Below are positions 51,827-60,798 of a stretch of DNA of 64,000 nucleotides, piece by piece. Numbering within the stretch: the first letter of the stretch is position 1; every line of letters starts with the position of its first letter. The position numbers and the translations under genes are program-made. The notes below the pieces were generated by a model. It searched no databases, was not told where the DNA came from, and was given only the letters and a program-made list of their open reading frames with translations. This DNA is from Alloyangia pacifica (GTDB lineage: Bacteria > Pseudomonadota > Alphaproteobacteria > Rhodobacterales > Rhodobacteraceae): the NCBI RefSeq assembly GCF_003111685.1, contig NZ_CP022193.1, forward strand, positions 1-64,000, given 5' to 3'.

Positions 51827-53388
51827 CAGGCGGGTTCCTTCTGAAGCGAGTCGCGGAGGGCCAGCGCCTCCGTCAGGGTCATGCGGCTGCGGGAGCCGAT
51901 CTCGGCGGTGGCCTCGGAGGCGTCAGAGCGGAAATGCGCGCCCCGGCTCTCGCACCGGGCCAGAGCGGCGGAGGCGATCAGCGTCGCCGTGGCGGTCATG
52001 TTGGCGAGCGCTGCGCAATGCGGCTGGGCCGCCTCCACGACGGCGATCTCGCGCAGGCAGGCGGTGAGCCCCCCGGCACCGCGGATCACGCCCGCCCCCG
52101 CCGTCATGGCATTGCGCAGGCGGGCCACAAGTGCTGGATCGGGCGCTTCCGCGGGACCAGTGCTCGGCAGCGAAATTTCGGGGGCCTCGGCGGCCGGGCC
52201 AAGCGCCGCCGCGAGGTCCGCGGCGCAGCGGCGGGCGTAGACCAGCGCCTCGAGCAGCCCGTTCGAGGCCAGCCGGTTCGCCCCGTGCAGCCCGGTCGAG
52301 GCGACCTCGCCGCAGGCCCATAGCCCGGCAAGCGAGGCGCGCCCGGCTGCATCGGTGGCGATCCCGCCCATGTGGTAGTGCGCGGCGGCCGCGACAGGAA
52401 TGAGCTGGGTGACAGGGTCGATCCCGGCGCGGTCGCAGGCGGTGGCAATCCCCGGGAAGTCCTCCCGGATCTGGGATCCGAGCGCGGCGCGCGTGTCGAG
52501 CATCGGGCGCAGGCCGAACTGGCTCTGAGCATAGACGGCGCGGGCCACCACATCGCGCGGGGCAAGGTCGAGGTCGGGGTGAACCCCTTCCATGAAGCGC
52601 TCCCCAAGCCGGTTGATCAGCACCGCGCCCTCGCCGCGCAGCGCCTCGGTAGCGAGCGGCGCTGGGTCGAGCCCGATGTCCATGGCGGTGGGGTGGAATT
52701 GCACGAACTCCATGTCGGCCATCACCGCACCGGCTCGTGCCGCCAGCCCCGCGACCTGCCCGCGGATGCGCACGGGGTTGGTGGTCAGCGCGTAGAGCCC
52801 GCCCGAACCGCCGCCCGCCAGCAGCACCGCCGGGGCGGTCACCGCCACCGGCGCGCCGCCCCTGGAGGGGGCCACCTCGACGCCGGTGACGCGGCCCGCA
52901 GCGCTGCGCAGCCCGGTCGCCAGCCAGCCCTCGAGCACCTGCACCGACGGCGCGAGCCGCACCTGCGCCACCAGCGCGCGCATGATCGCGGCCCCGGCCT
53001 GATCGCCGCGCACCCGCACCACGCGGGCGAAGGCATGTGCCGCCTCGCGCGACAGCAGGTATCCTCCCGCTGCGTCCCTATCGAAGGGCGCGCCGAGCCG
53101 GGTCAGCGACAGGATATGCTCGCGTGCTTCGCGGGTGACGGACTGCGCCACCTCGGGATCGACGAGCCCTGCCCCGGCGCGCAGCGTGTCGGCGGCATGG
53201 GCCGCGGAGCTGTCGGGAAGCGCCATGGCGGCGGCGACCCCGCCCTGCGCCCAGGCCGAGCTTGCGCCGGTGCCCAGCGGGTCGGGCGAGACCAGCAGCA
53301 CCGGGCGCGGCGCCAGCGCCAGCGCGGCGTAGAGCGCGGCCAGACCCGCGCCGAGGATGACTACGCGGCCGGTCGAAACCTGCTGCAC
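51826..53388 (-). CDS. nadB: L-aspartate oxidase
   Basis: This 520-residue flavoprotein has the Rossmann motif VVILGAGLAALYAALAL, the segment FVQFHPTAMDIG, and YHMGGIATDAAGRASLAGLW followed by GEVASTGLHGANRLASNGLL, typical of NadB. It oxidises aspartate to iminoaspartate for NadA. It starts four bases after nadA and overlaps nadC, so the three are one operon. Confidence 0.94.
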   Translation of the reverse strand: MQQVSTGRVVILGAGLAALYAALALAPRPVLLVSPDPLGTGASSAWAQGGVAAAMALPDSSAAHAADTLRAGAGLVDPEVAQSVTREAREHILSLTRLGAPFDRDAAGGYLLSREAAHAFARVVRVRGDQAGAAIMRALVAQVRLAPSVQVLEGWLATGLRSAAGRVTGVEVAPSRGGAPVAVTAPAVLLAGGGSGGLYALTTNPVRIRGQVAGLAARAGAVMADMEFVQFHPTAMDIGLDPAPLATEALRGEGAVLINRLGERFMEGVHPDLDLAPRDVVARAVYAQSQFGLRPMLDTRAALGSQIREDFPGIATACDRAGIDPVTQLIPVAAAAHYHMGGIATDAAGRASLAGLWACGEVASTGLHGANRLASNGLLEALVYARRCAADLAAALGPAAEAPEISLPSTGPAEAPDPALVARLRNAMTAGAGVIRGAGGLTACLREIAVVEAAQPHCAALANMTATATLIASAALARCESRGAHFRSDASEATAEIGSRSRMTLTEALALRDSLQKEPA

Positions 53389-53392
53389 CGGG

Positions 53393-54445
53393 TCAGGCCG
53401 CCTTGCGCTGCGACAGGTCGATCATCCGCTGCACGGCGAGGCGCGCGCCTGTCGCGACCGAAGCATCGACCTCGACCCCGCCTTCCATGCTGTGCAGTGA
53501 CCAGAGCACCTTCTCGAGCGTGATCAACTTCATGTAGGGGCACATGTTGCAGGGGCCGACGAACTCGATCCCCGGCAGCGCGTCCGAGATGTTCGAGGCC
53601 ATCGAGCATTCGGTGACCAGCATCGCCTTGTGCGGCTGCTCGCGATTGACGTAGTCGATGATCCCGGCGGTCGAGCCCGAGAAATCCGCTTCGGCCACCA
53701 CGTCGGGCGGGCATTCGGGATGGGCGATGATGCGGGTGTCGGGCTGCCAGCTGCGGAAGTCGCGCAACTCGGCGGCGGTGAAGCGTTCGTGCACGATGCA
53801 CGAGCCGTCGTACCAGACGATGGTCTTCTGCGGCACCTGCTTGGCGACGTTCTGCGCGAGGTACTTGTCGGGCGTCATGATGACCGTCTCGGCGTCCAGC
53901 GCGGCGACGAACTGCGCGGCGTTCGACGAGGTGCAGCATATGTCGGACGCCGCCTTCACCGCGGCCGAGGTGTTCACGTAGGTGACCACCGGCGCGCCCG
54001 GGTAGCGGCGGCGCATCTCGGCGATGCCTTCAGGGGTGATGCTTTCCGCCAGCGAACAGCCCGCGTCCATATCGGGGATCAGCACTGTCTTCTCGGGGCT
54101 GAGCACCTTCGAGGTCTCGGCCATGAAATGCACACCGCATTGCACGATCACGTCCGCTTCGACCCGTGTCGCCTCGATGGCGAGCTGCAGGCTGTCGCCG
54201 ACCACGTCGGCGATGCCGTGGTAGATCTGCGGGGTCATGTAGTTGTGCGCGAGGATGACCGCGTTGCGCTCTTTCTTGAGCCGGTTGATCGCCTCGACAT
54301 AGGGGGCGTGGATCGCCCAGTCGGCGGGGCTGACCACGCGGCTCATGGTGGCGTAGAGCCCGCTCAGCCGCTCCGCCGCCTCCAGCGAGGGGGCAAGGTC
54401 GTAGTGCTGGCCGAGCGTCTCGGCGATGGTCGTCTGGTCGAGCAT
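53393..54445 (-). CDS. nadA: Quinolinate synthase
   Basis: This 350-residue protein carries the three iron-sulfur cysteine regions: QCGVHFMAETSKVLSP, GPCNMCPYMKLITLEKV, and a middle CCTSSNAA/ECPPDV region. It also has ILAHNYMTPQIYHGIADVVG near residue 65. NadA condenses iminoaspartate with dihydroxyacetone phosphate to quinolinate. The ATG at 54445 follows GAGGAG; the open frame further upstream shows no family pattern. An inverted repeat upstream may control the operon. Confidence 0.94.
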   Translation of the reverse strand: MLDQTTIAETLGQHYDLAPSLEAAERLSGLYATMSRVVSPADWAIHAPYVEAINRLKKERNAVILAHNYMTPQIYHGIADVVGDSLQLAIEATRVEADVIVQCGVHFMAETSKVLSPEKTVLIPDMDAGCSLAESITPEGIAEMRRRYPGAPVVTYVNTSAAVKAASDICCTSSNAAQFVAALDAETVIMTPDKYLAQNVAKQVPQKTIVWYDGSCIVHERFTAAELRDFRSWQPDTRIIAHPECPPDVVAEADFSGSTAGIIDYVNREQPHKAMLVTECSMASNISDALPGIEFVGPCNMCPYMKLITLEKVLWSLHSMEGGVEVDASVATGARLAVQRMIDLSQRKAA

Positions 54446-54481
54446 GAACCTGCTCCTCCTCAGGGTCCGCGGTCCGGCCTT

Positions 54482-54501
54482 TGTGTCGGATTGACGACAC
54501 A
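54482..54501. promoter_or_regulatory. Inverted repeat upstream of nadA
   Basis: TGTGTCG at 54482-54488 and CGACACA at 54495-54501 form a perfect seven-base inverted repeat with a six-base spacer. It lies 37-56 bases before the nadA start, at a typical operator position. A NAD-responsive repressor (NadQ- or NrtR-like) is a candidate, but the regulator is not in the window. The rest of 54446-54714 shows no gene. Confidence 0.5.
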
Positions 54502-54714
54502 GGCGCCTAGGCCACGGAATAGCCCCATGTTGACGATGGAACAAGCTGTGCCGTGCCAACCAAAGTTGCGATCCCGATCTATGCGACCTCGAGCGGCCGC
54601 ATGTGGATGGGGAAACCTTGCAGCCGGCCCGCTCCAAATGCGCCTCAAACGGCTCACTCCGAAGGCCGTTTCTCGCGCGGCCCAGTGTCCAATTTTTGCT
54701 CGGCGGTCGCGACT

Positions 54715-55479
54715 TCAGTCCGCCGTCCAGCCGCCATCCACCAGCAGAGAGGTTCCCGTCACCAGCGACGATGCCTCCGAGCACAGGTAGACCACCGCCC
54801 CCATGATGTCCTCGACCTCGCCGACGCGTCCAAGCTTGATCTTGTCTTCGATCCAGGCGCGGCGCGAGGGGTCCGCCAGCGTCTGCTCGCCGAGAGGCGT
54901 CCGGATGAACGTCGGGCAGAGTGTGTTTATCCGCACGCCATGCGGGCCCCACTCGATGGCCATGGACTTCACCATGCCCTCCAGAGCGTGCTTTGAAGCG
55001 CAGTAGACGCCGCGGTCGATGCCCCCGACGTGGCCCATCTGGCTGCTGACGTGCACGATCGACCCGCGTGTGCCGCTGTCGATCATCCGGCGTGCCGCGG
55101 CGGTCGACAGGAAGTAGGCGGCCCGCAGATTGATATACATCACCGCATCGAAGTCCTCGGGCGTCGTGTCGAGCGCCGGACCATGCCGCGCCATCCCGGC
55201 CGAGTTCACCACGATCTCGACGGCATCGATCGTACCCAGCGTCTCGCGCGTTGTGTCGACGTCGGTGATATCAAGGGGGAGCGCCTCGCAGGACAGGCCC
55301 TCGCGCACCATTGCCTCGACCAATTCCGCCAGCGGTCCGGCCCGGCGCGCGACGCAGATCACATGGGCCCCCGCCCTAGCGAGTGCCGTGGCCGCGCCAA
55401 GACCGATCCCGGAGGTTGCGCCGGTCACCAGCGCGCGCTTGCCCCGGAGTGAGAAACTTGGTGTCGCCGGCAGCTGCAT
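54715..55479 (-). CDS. Short-chain dehydrogenase/reductase
   Basis: This 254-residue SDR has the cofactor motif VTGATSGIG, NSAG, the catalytic serine in VHVSSQMG and the Y-x3-K pair in YCASKHA. It ends with LVDGGWTAD as usual. The ATG at 55479 follows AGGAAGG. It oxidises or reduces a hydroxyl or keto group with NAD(P). It is the last gene of the run HisD-like, aldolase, TRAP transporter in the same direction, 71 bases after the HisD-like gene. Confidence 0.9.
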   Translation of the reverse strand: MQLPATPSFSLRGKRALVTGATSGIGLGAATALARAGAHVICVARRAGPLAELVEAMVREGLSCEALPLDITDVDTTRETLGTIDAVEIVVNSAGMARHGPALDTTPEDFDAVMYINLRAAYFLSTAAARRMIDSGTRGSIVHVSSQMGHVGGIDRGVYCASKHALEGMVKSMAIEWGPHGVRINTLCPTFIRTPLGEQTLADPSRRAWIEDKIKLGRVGEVEDIMGAVVYLCSEASSLVTGTSLLVDGGWTAD

Positions 55480-55550
55480 ATCTGTTTCCTTCCTGCTTGA
55501 GTTATCCGACGGGCCCGGCCGCGACTTGGCGCAGGCCGGACGCGTGCAGA

Positions 55551-56879
55551 TCACTCGGCCGCCTCGCGATAGGGTGCGGCTCCGCCGAACGGTACGTCGA
55601 TGCCCCCGTAGCGGCGAACGCGCAGGTTGCACTGCTCGGCATGACCCACGAAACCCTCGAGCAGGCAAAGGCGCGATCCATACTCGCCGATGGTTGCGGC
55701 GGACTGGTCACTGGTGATCTTCTGATAGCTGTGGGTCTTGAGGAACTTGCCGACCCAGAGCCCGCCAGTGTAGCGTCCGGCCTTCTTGGTGGGCAGCGTG
55801 TGGTTGGTGCCGATCACCTTGTCGCCGTTGGCAACATTGGTACGCGGGCCAAGGAAAAGCGCGCCGTAACAGGTCATCTTCTCGAGGAACCAGTCGTCGC
55901 GGTCTGTCATCACCTGCACGTGCTCCGAGGCAATCTCGTCCGCCACCTCCAGCATCTCGTCATAGCTGTCGCAGACGATCACCTCGCCGTAGTCCTGCCA
56001 GCTGGCGCGGGCCGTCTCGGCGGTGGGCAGGATGTCCAGCAGGCGCTCGATCTCGGCCAGCGTCGCCTCGGCCAACGCCCGCGAGTTGGTCAGCAGCACC
56101 GCCGGCGAGTTGTAGCCGTGCTCGGCCTGTCCAAGCAGGTCGGTGGCGCACATCTCGGCGTCCACGGTCTCGTCGGCGATCACCATGGTCTCGGTCGGAC
56201 CTGCGAAGAGGTCGATCCCCACACGGCCGAAAAGCTGGCGCTTTGCTTCGGCGACAAAGGCGTTACCCGGCCCGACGAGCATGTGCACGGGCTGCATGCT
56301 CTCGGTACCGATGGCCATGGCGCCGATCGCCTGAATGCCGCCCAGCACCCAGATCTCGTGGGCGCCACCGAAATGCATGGCGGCGATCACCGCGGCATTG
56401 GGCTTGCCGCCGAAAGGCGGCGTGCAGGCGACGATGCGCGGCACGCCGGCGACCTTTGCCGTGGCGACGGACATATGCGCCGAGGCGACCATGGGGAACT
56501 TGCCGCCGGGCACGTAGCAGCCGACCGACTGCACCGGGATGTTCTTGTGTCCAAGAATGACCCCGGGCAACGTTTCGACCTCGATGTCGGTCATCGAGGC
56601 GCGCTGCGCCTCCGCGAATGTCACCACCTGCGCCTGCGCAAAGCGGATGTCGGCAATCTCCTGTTCTGACAGCGTCGCGATCAGGGCGTCGATCTGCGCT
56701 TGCGAGAGCCGGAAGCTCTCGGGGCTGTAGCTGTCGAACTTCTCCGAAAGCGCCCGCACCGCCGCGTCGCCACGCGCCTCGATCTCGGCCAGCGTGGCTT
56801 CGACGATCGCCCGGGTCTTGGCGTCGTCCTGCCGGCGGTCATCATCGGATTTTCCGCGCTTGAGATATTCGATGGTCAT
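55551..56879 (-). CDS. Histidinol dehydrogenase-like NAD-dependent dehydrogenase (HpsN-like)
   Basis: This 442-residue protein belongs to the HisD family, with [48 protein letters not shown] (zinc ligands Gln and His), the catalytic SEHVQVM, and [10 protein letters not shown] near the end. No his genes are nearby. HisD paralogues in roseobacters include HpsN, which oxidises dihydroxypropanesulfonate to sulfolactate. Together with a TRAP transporter, an aldolase and an SDR, a catabolic polyol or sulfonate dehydrogenase is more likely than histidine synthesis. The exact substrate is not determined. Confidence 0.82.
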   Translation of the reverse strand: MTIEYLKRGKSDDDRRQDDAKTRAIVEATLAEIEARGDAAVRALSEKFDSYSPESFRLSQAQIDALIATLSEQEIADIRFAQAQVVTFAEAQRASMTDIEVETLPGVILGHKNIPVQSVGCYVPGGKFPMVASAHMSVATAKVAGVPRIVACTPPFGGKPNAAVIAAMHFGGAHEIWVLGGIQAIGAMAIGTESMQPVHMLVGPGNAFVAEAKRQLFGRVGIDLFAGPTETMVIADETVDAEMCATDLLGQAEHGYNSPAVLLTNSRALAEATLAEIERLLDILPTAETARASWQDYGEVIVCDSYDEMLEVADEIASEHVQVMTDRDDWFLEKMTCYGALFLGPRTNVANGDKVIGTNHTLPTKKAGRYTGGLWVGKFLKTHSYQKITSDQSAATIGEYGSRLCLLEGFVGHAEQCNLRVRRYGGIDVPFGGAAPYREAAE

Positions 56880-56928
56880 TGCGGATTGCTCCTGTCGGAT
56901 GGATTGGGGAGAAAAAGTGCCGGCAAGG

Positions 56929-57693
56929 TCAGGGCTCGATGCTCTGACGGAACGCCTTGGTCAGCGCGGCGCCGCCGCCCTGGATGAGGGTGTGCTCGGA
57001 GCCCACGACAAAGAACGAGCCGCCTGCGTTTCGGTGGTCCTCCAGATCTTCGCTGGGGGCGCAGTAGAGCCCCGTGGCGGCACCCTCGACCGCGAGGATC
57101 CTTCGGGTCATCTCGGCGACCTCCGGGGCAAAGAAATTGTCAAGCCCGTGCGAAACCGCCAGGTCCGCACGACCGATGAACAGGGCATCGACCCCCTCGA
57201 CCGCGGCAATGCCGGCGTGATTGACCACGCCGTCCGGATCCTCGATCTGGCAGATCAGGGCGAGTTCGTTCCGGGCCTTGCCGAGATGCTCGGCCAACGG
57301 CCGCCCGGCATATTCCGCGGCGCGGGTGGTGCCGGCAAAACCGCGCCCACCCGGACCGTAGGCCACCGACTTCGCCAGCGCCCCCGCCTGCTGGACGGTT
57401 TCCACATGCGGCACCATCACACCCGCCGCCCCGGCGTCGAGCACGCTGAGCACCCAATCGGGTGTCGCCACTGGCACGCGCACGACGATCGGACATCCGA
57501 GAGCCCGGCCGGCCATCACCATCGTGTCGGTGCTGCCCCGATCAAAGGGCGCATGTTCGGCGTCGACCACGAGGAAGTCGAAGCCCGCACGCGCCATGAC
57601 CTCGATGATGATCGGATGCGGCGTCTTGATGAAAGCACCCACAAGCGGCTCGCGCCCGGTGAGGCGTGCCCTGAAGTCTGCATTGGTCGTCAT
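56929..57693 (-). CDS. HpcH/HpaI-family class II aldolase
   Basis: This 254-residue TIM-barrel aldolase has [56 protein letters not shown] with the metal-binding glutamate and aspartate, and [12 protein letters not shown]. The family cleaves 4-hydroxy-2-ketoacids to pyruvate (or glyoxylate) and an aldehyde. The ATG at 57693 follows AAAGGAG; the longer start overlaps the transporter gene. It sits between the TRAP transporter and the HisD-like enzyme. Confidence 0.88.
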   Translation of the reverse strand: MTTNADFRARLTGREPLVGAFIKTPHPIIIEVMARAGFDFLVVDAEHAPFDRGSTDTMVMAGRALGCPIVVRVPVATPDWVLSVLDAGAAGVMVPHVETVQQAGALAKSVAYGPGGRGFAGTTRAAEYAGRPLAEHLGKARNELALICQIEDPDGVVNHAGIAAVEGVDALFIGRADLAVSHGLDNFFAPEVAEMTRRILAVEGAATGLYCAPSEDLEDHRNAGGSFFVVGSEHTLIQGGGAALTKAFRQSIEP

Positions 57694-57716
57694 CGTCTGA
57701 ACTCCTTTTGCCATGG

Positions 57717-59633
57717 TCACGCGGGCTGCGTTTCGCCGGTCTCATGCGACAGATTGATCTTGCGCGAGCTCAGGACCAGCGCGCCAAAGAGCAGTGCGCC
57801 ACCCAGCGTGGCCCACCAGGGCGACATCAGCGCGAGGATCGCCGGCAGCACCCAGAGCAGACGTGACACTGCACCCCAGGGAAGCCGGGCCCCGCCCAGA
57901 AGATGCGCCGTCGACAGGACGAAGACGGCACCCGAGATCACGGCGCGGGCAATGCGTTCGGCCCCGCCGCCGCCCAGCATGCCGGGATAGGCGATGAACA
58001 GCATCGGCAAGGCATAGGCGGTGGCGCCGAGCCGCAGCGTCTGGCCGGCGACCTTCATCCAGGGCGCCTGCGCGATTGTGGCGGCGACGAAGACGCCAAG
58101 GCAGACCGGCGGGGTGATCACCGACAGCGCCGCGTAGTAGAGGACGAACATGTGCACGACCAGCGGGTCGATCCCCTGCTGGATCAGCGCCGGCGCAAAC
58201 ACCGCGGCGACCATCACGTAGGCGGCGGAGGTCGGAAGCCCCATGCCCGCGATCAAGCAGACCACCGCCATCAGGCCGGCAATCAGCCAGAGCTGCCCCT
58301 GCCCGACGCTCAGCACCGCCGCTGTCACCGCGACGCCGAATCCGGTGAGGTTGATCATCGCCACAAAGACCTGCGCGCCGACCAGAAGGATGCCCACGAT
58401 GACCACGCCCTTGCCGCCAGCTTCCAGGGCGCGAAGGATGATGCCGAGCACGGCACGCGGATCCTCGCCCTTGCTGATGCGTGCCACGAGCACTGCGATC
58501 AGCATGGCAATCATCCCGTAACAGGCGGTCAGCTCGACCGAGTTTCCGTTGATCACCCCGAAGGACAGGCCGAGCAGCCCGGCGACGATCGGCGCCAGCC
58601 GCGCGAAGCTCATGGCACCGCGCCAGTCCGGAAGCGTATCGTCGGTGACCGGCCGGAACCCCTGGCGCAGCGCGATGACGTGCACGGTGCTGTAGATGCC
58701 GAGGTAGAAGAGCAGCGCCGGCACCACGCCCGCAAGGGCGATCGACCAGTAGTTCAGCCCGACGAGCTCGGCCATGACGAAGGCGGCGGTGCCCATGATC
58801 GGCGGCGCAAGCTGGCCGCCCGTGGATGCGATCGCCTCGACCGCACCCGCATAGGCAGGCGGGTATTTCAGGCGCTTCATCAGGGGGATGGTGAAGTTGC
58901 CGGTGGTCGCGACATTGGCCACGGTCGATCCATTGATCGCGCCGAAGAAGCCCGAAGCAAAGGTCGCGATTTTCGCCGCACCGCCCGGCCGCGAGCCGCC
59001 GAGGCGTGCGGAGAGGTCGAAGAAGGTTTCGCCCGCGCCAGTGTGAAGCAGGATCGCCCCGAATAGCACGAAGGCTGCCAGGGTCGTCGACGCCACGTTG
59101 ACCAGCATGCCCCACAGGCCGCGGTCCGACAGGAAGATGATCTCGGTCAGATAGCCGGTATCGAAACCGCGGTGCCCGAACTGCCCGGGGATGAGATAAC
59201 CGAAGAACGCATACCCGACCGAGATGAGCACGATCAGCGGAAACACCCAGTTTGAAGTGCGCCGCGCCAGTTCCAGGACACAGAGCAAGGTGCCGAACCC
59301 CATCAGCTTGTCCCAGCCGGTGGCCCAGGGAAGATCGGTCATGATGTCCTGGTAGTTGCCGATGATGTAGCACCCCGAGACGGTCACCACGGCGACGATC
59401 GCGGCGTCGATGAACATTCCGAGCGGGCGCCAGCGGCTGCCCTCAAAGAGCGGATGCATCAGCACGGCCAGCGCACTGATCGTCATGACGAAAAGCGCCC
59501 TCTGGACCAGAGACTCAAACGGTCCGTTGAACGATGTGTAGAAGACGAACGCACCGAGAAGAACGGCAAGCACGGCGATCGCCGTCTGTCGTAGCCTGGT
59601 CGGGAACGGGGGAGCGTCGGAGGGAACGGTCAT
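57717..59633 (-). CDS. TRAP transporter fused membrane subunit (4TM/12TM)
   Basis: This 638-residue membrane protein is a fused DctQM of the TAXI type. The N-terminal four helices are followed by the large subunit with STTLAAFVLFGAILLHTGAG, then GSTVANVATTGNFTIPLMKR and STGGQLAPPIMGTAAFVMAE, which are hallmarks. The ATG at 59633 is preferred because the upstream extension is hydrophilic and unlike the family. With the binding protein at 59719 it imports an organic acid using the sodium gradient. Confidence 0.93.
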   Translation of the reverse strand: MTVPSDAPPFPTRLRQTAIAVLAVLLGAFVFYTSFNGPFESLVQRALFVMTISALAVLMHPLFEGSRWRPLGMFIDAAIVAVVTVSGCYIIGNYQDIMTDLPWATGWDKLMGFGTLLCVLELARRTSNWVFPLIVLISVGYAFFGYLIPGQFGHRGFDTGYLTEIIFLSDRGLWGMLVNVASTTLAAFVLFGAILLHTGAGETFFDLSARLGGSRPGGAAKIATFASGFFGAINGSTVANVATTGNFTIPLMKRLKYPPAYAGAVEAIASTGGQLAPPIMGTAAFVMAELVGLNYWSIALAGVVPALLFYLGIYSTVHVIALRQGFRPVTDDTLPDWRGAMSFARLAPIVAGLLGLSFGVINGNSVELTACYGMIAMLIAVLVARISKGEDPRAVLGIILRALEAGGKGVVIVGILLVGAQVFVAMINLTGFGVAVTAAVLSVGQGQLWLIAGLMAVVCLIAGMGLPTSAAYVMVAAVFAPALIQQGIDPLVVHMFVLYYAALSVITPPVCLGVFVAATIAQAPWMKVAGQTLRLGATAYALPMLFIAYPGMLGGGGAERIARAVISGAVFVLSTAHLLGGARLPWGAVSRLLWVLPAILALMSPWWATLGGALLFGALVLSSRKINLSHETGETQPA

Positions 59634-59661
59634 CGCGGCACCTTCGCGGAATGAGGGGTGG

Positions 59662-59687
59662 ACCGGGCAGCCTCGAGCTGCACCGGT
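59662..59687 (-). terminator. Hairpin between TAXI binding-protein and TRAP permease genes
   Basis: ACCGG-GCAGC at 59662-59671 pairs with GCTGC-A-CCGGT at 59677-59687, giving a ten-base-pair stem with one bulge and a five-base loop. It follows the binding-protein stop on the minus strand. Confidence 0.5.
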
Positions 59688-59718
59688 CACAGGACAGATG
59701 GTTGCCTCGGGCGAGCCC

Positions 59719-60687
59719 TTACTTCAGGCGCTCGGGCACGGTCAGGCCGATTTCCTCGTAGTAGCGGATCGCGCCGGGGTGCAGCGGGCTGGTCGCGTAT
59801 TGGAGCGTCAGCTCCGGCAGGTTCAGCCCCTTGACCGCCGGGAATGCCGCGGCCTGCTCGTCCATGTTCTCCATCACCGCCTTGGTGATGCCATAGGCGG
59901 TTTGCTCGTCCATGTCGGGCCGAGCGGAGACGCCGATCATGAACCCCCAGGCCGTGTAGGGCCCGGAGTTTTCCATCTTGCCGCCCGGCATCTCGACGAT
60001 CGAGAGTTCCGGCAGCGACTCGCGGATCTGGGCTTCTTGTGTGTCGTCGATCCCCAGGACCTGCAGCGGGGTGAAGGCAGCGATATCGGTTGTTAGCGCG
60101 TCGAAGCTGGTGCCCACTGCGCTTTTCACGAAGCCCTCCGAACGGTCATCCTTGATGGCATTGGCCTGTTCGCCATTGGTGCCGCGAACCCAATCCGGGG
60201 TGATCCCCAAGAGGTCGAACACCTCCTGCGAGGTCGCCTCGGTCGAGGAACCGCGCATGCCCGGGCCGAACTTCTGCCCGTCGAGCCCGGCAAGCTCGGT
60301 GATGCCGGAATCGCGGCGGACCACGACATTCTGCGGCGCCAGAGAATAGGCCCAGAGCAGTTTCGACTCGACCGGCCGCCCCTCAAAGGACTTCACACCG
60401 TTGTAGGCCTGGTAGAGCGTCGAGGTGGTGATCAAGCCGATGTCGAGCTGCGAGCGGGCCATCCGCTTGAGGTTGTCGACCGTCGCACCTGTCTCGACCA
60501 CCGAGGCCAGGTAGGTGTCAGGGAAGCTGGCGTTCACGATCTGCGACAACGAGGCGAAATAGGCGTAATGCGCGCTTTGCGAATTGGTTGCCCCGAAGGC
60601 AAGACGGGTTTCGGCCCAGGCAGGCGCCGTGGTGGTGAGGGCGGACAGCGAAAGGATCGCCGTCGCCGCCAGGCAACGGAATTTCAT
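59719..60687 (-). CDS. TAXI-type TRAP transporter solute-binding protein
   Basis: This 322-residue periplasmic protein has a signal peptide (KFRCLAATAILSLSALTTTA, cleaved near AWAE) and TAXI family features such as LAFGATNSQSAHYAYFASL, GLDGQKFGPGMRGSSTE and an extended C-terminus (RYYEEIGLTVPERLK). The ATG at 60687 follows GGGAGGAG. It is the first gene of the TRAP/aldolase/dehydrogenase operon and has a LacI-type operator upstream. Confidence 0.92.
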   Translation of the reverse strand: MKFRCLAATAILSLSALTTTAPAWAETRLAFGATNSQSAHYAYFASLSQIVNASFPDTYLASVVETGATVDNLKRMARSQLDIGLITTSTLYQAYNGVKSFEGRPVESKLLWAYSLAPQNVVVRRDSGITELAGLDGQKFGPGMRGSSTEATSQEVFDLLGITPDWVRGTNGEQANAIKDDRSEGFVKSAVGTSFDALTTDIAAFTPLQVLGIDDTQEAQIRESLPELSIVEMPGGKMENSGPYTAWGFMIGVSARPDMDEQTAYGITKAVMENMDEQAAAFPAVKGLNLPELTLQYATSPLHPGAIRYYEEIGLTVPERLK

Positions 60688-60785
60688 GGATTCTCCTCCC
60701 AAAGAATTCTGAGTCACCCACGAACGGGTGCTGGGAAAGGAGTAGCCACAGAACTGGAACGCTATGCAACTCTTGCCATAAAATA

Positions 60786-60798
60786 TGAAATTATTTCA
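60786..60798. promoter_or_regulatory. LacI-type operator upstream of the TAXI operon
   Basis: TGAAA-TTA-TTTCA is a perfect palindrome at the end of the lacI-type gene, 99 bases upstream of the binding-protein start. It matches the core of the site at 61810-61824 (GTGAAA-N3-TTTCAC). Confidence 0.5.

Noticed and set aside
57903..59066. Open frame antisense to the TRAP permease
   Set aside because: Same type of polar low-complexity shadow opposite a hydrophobic gene.
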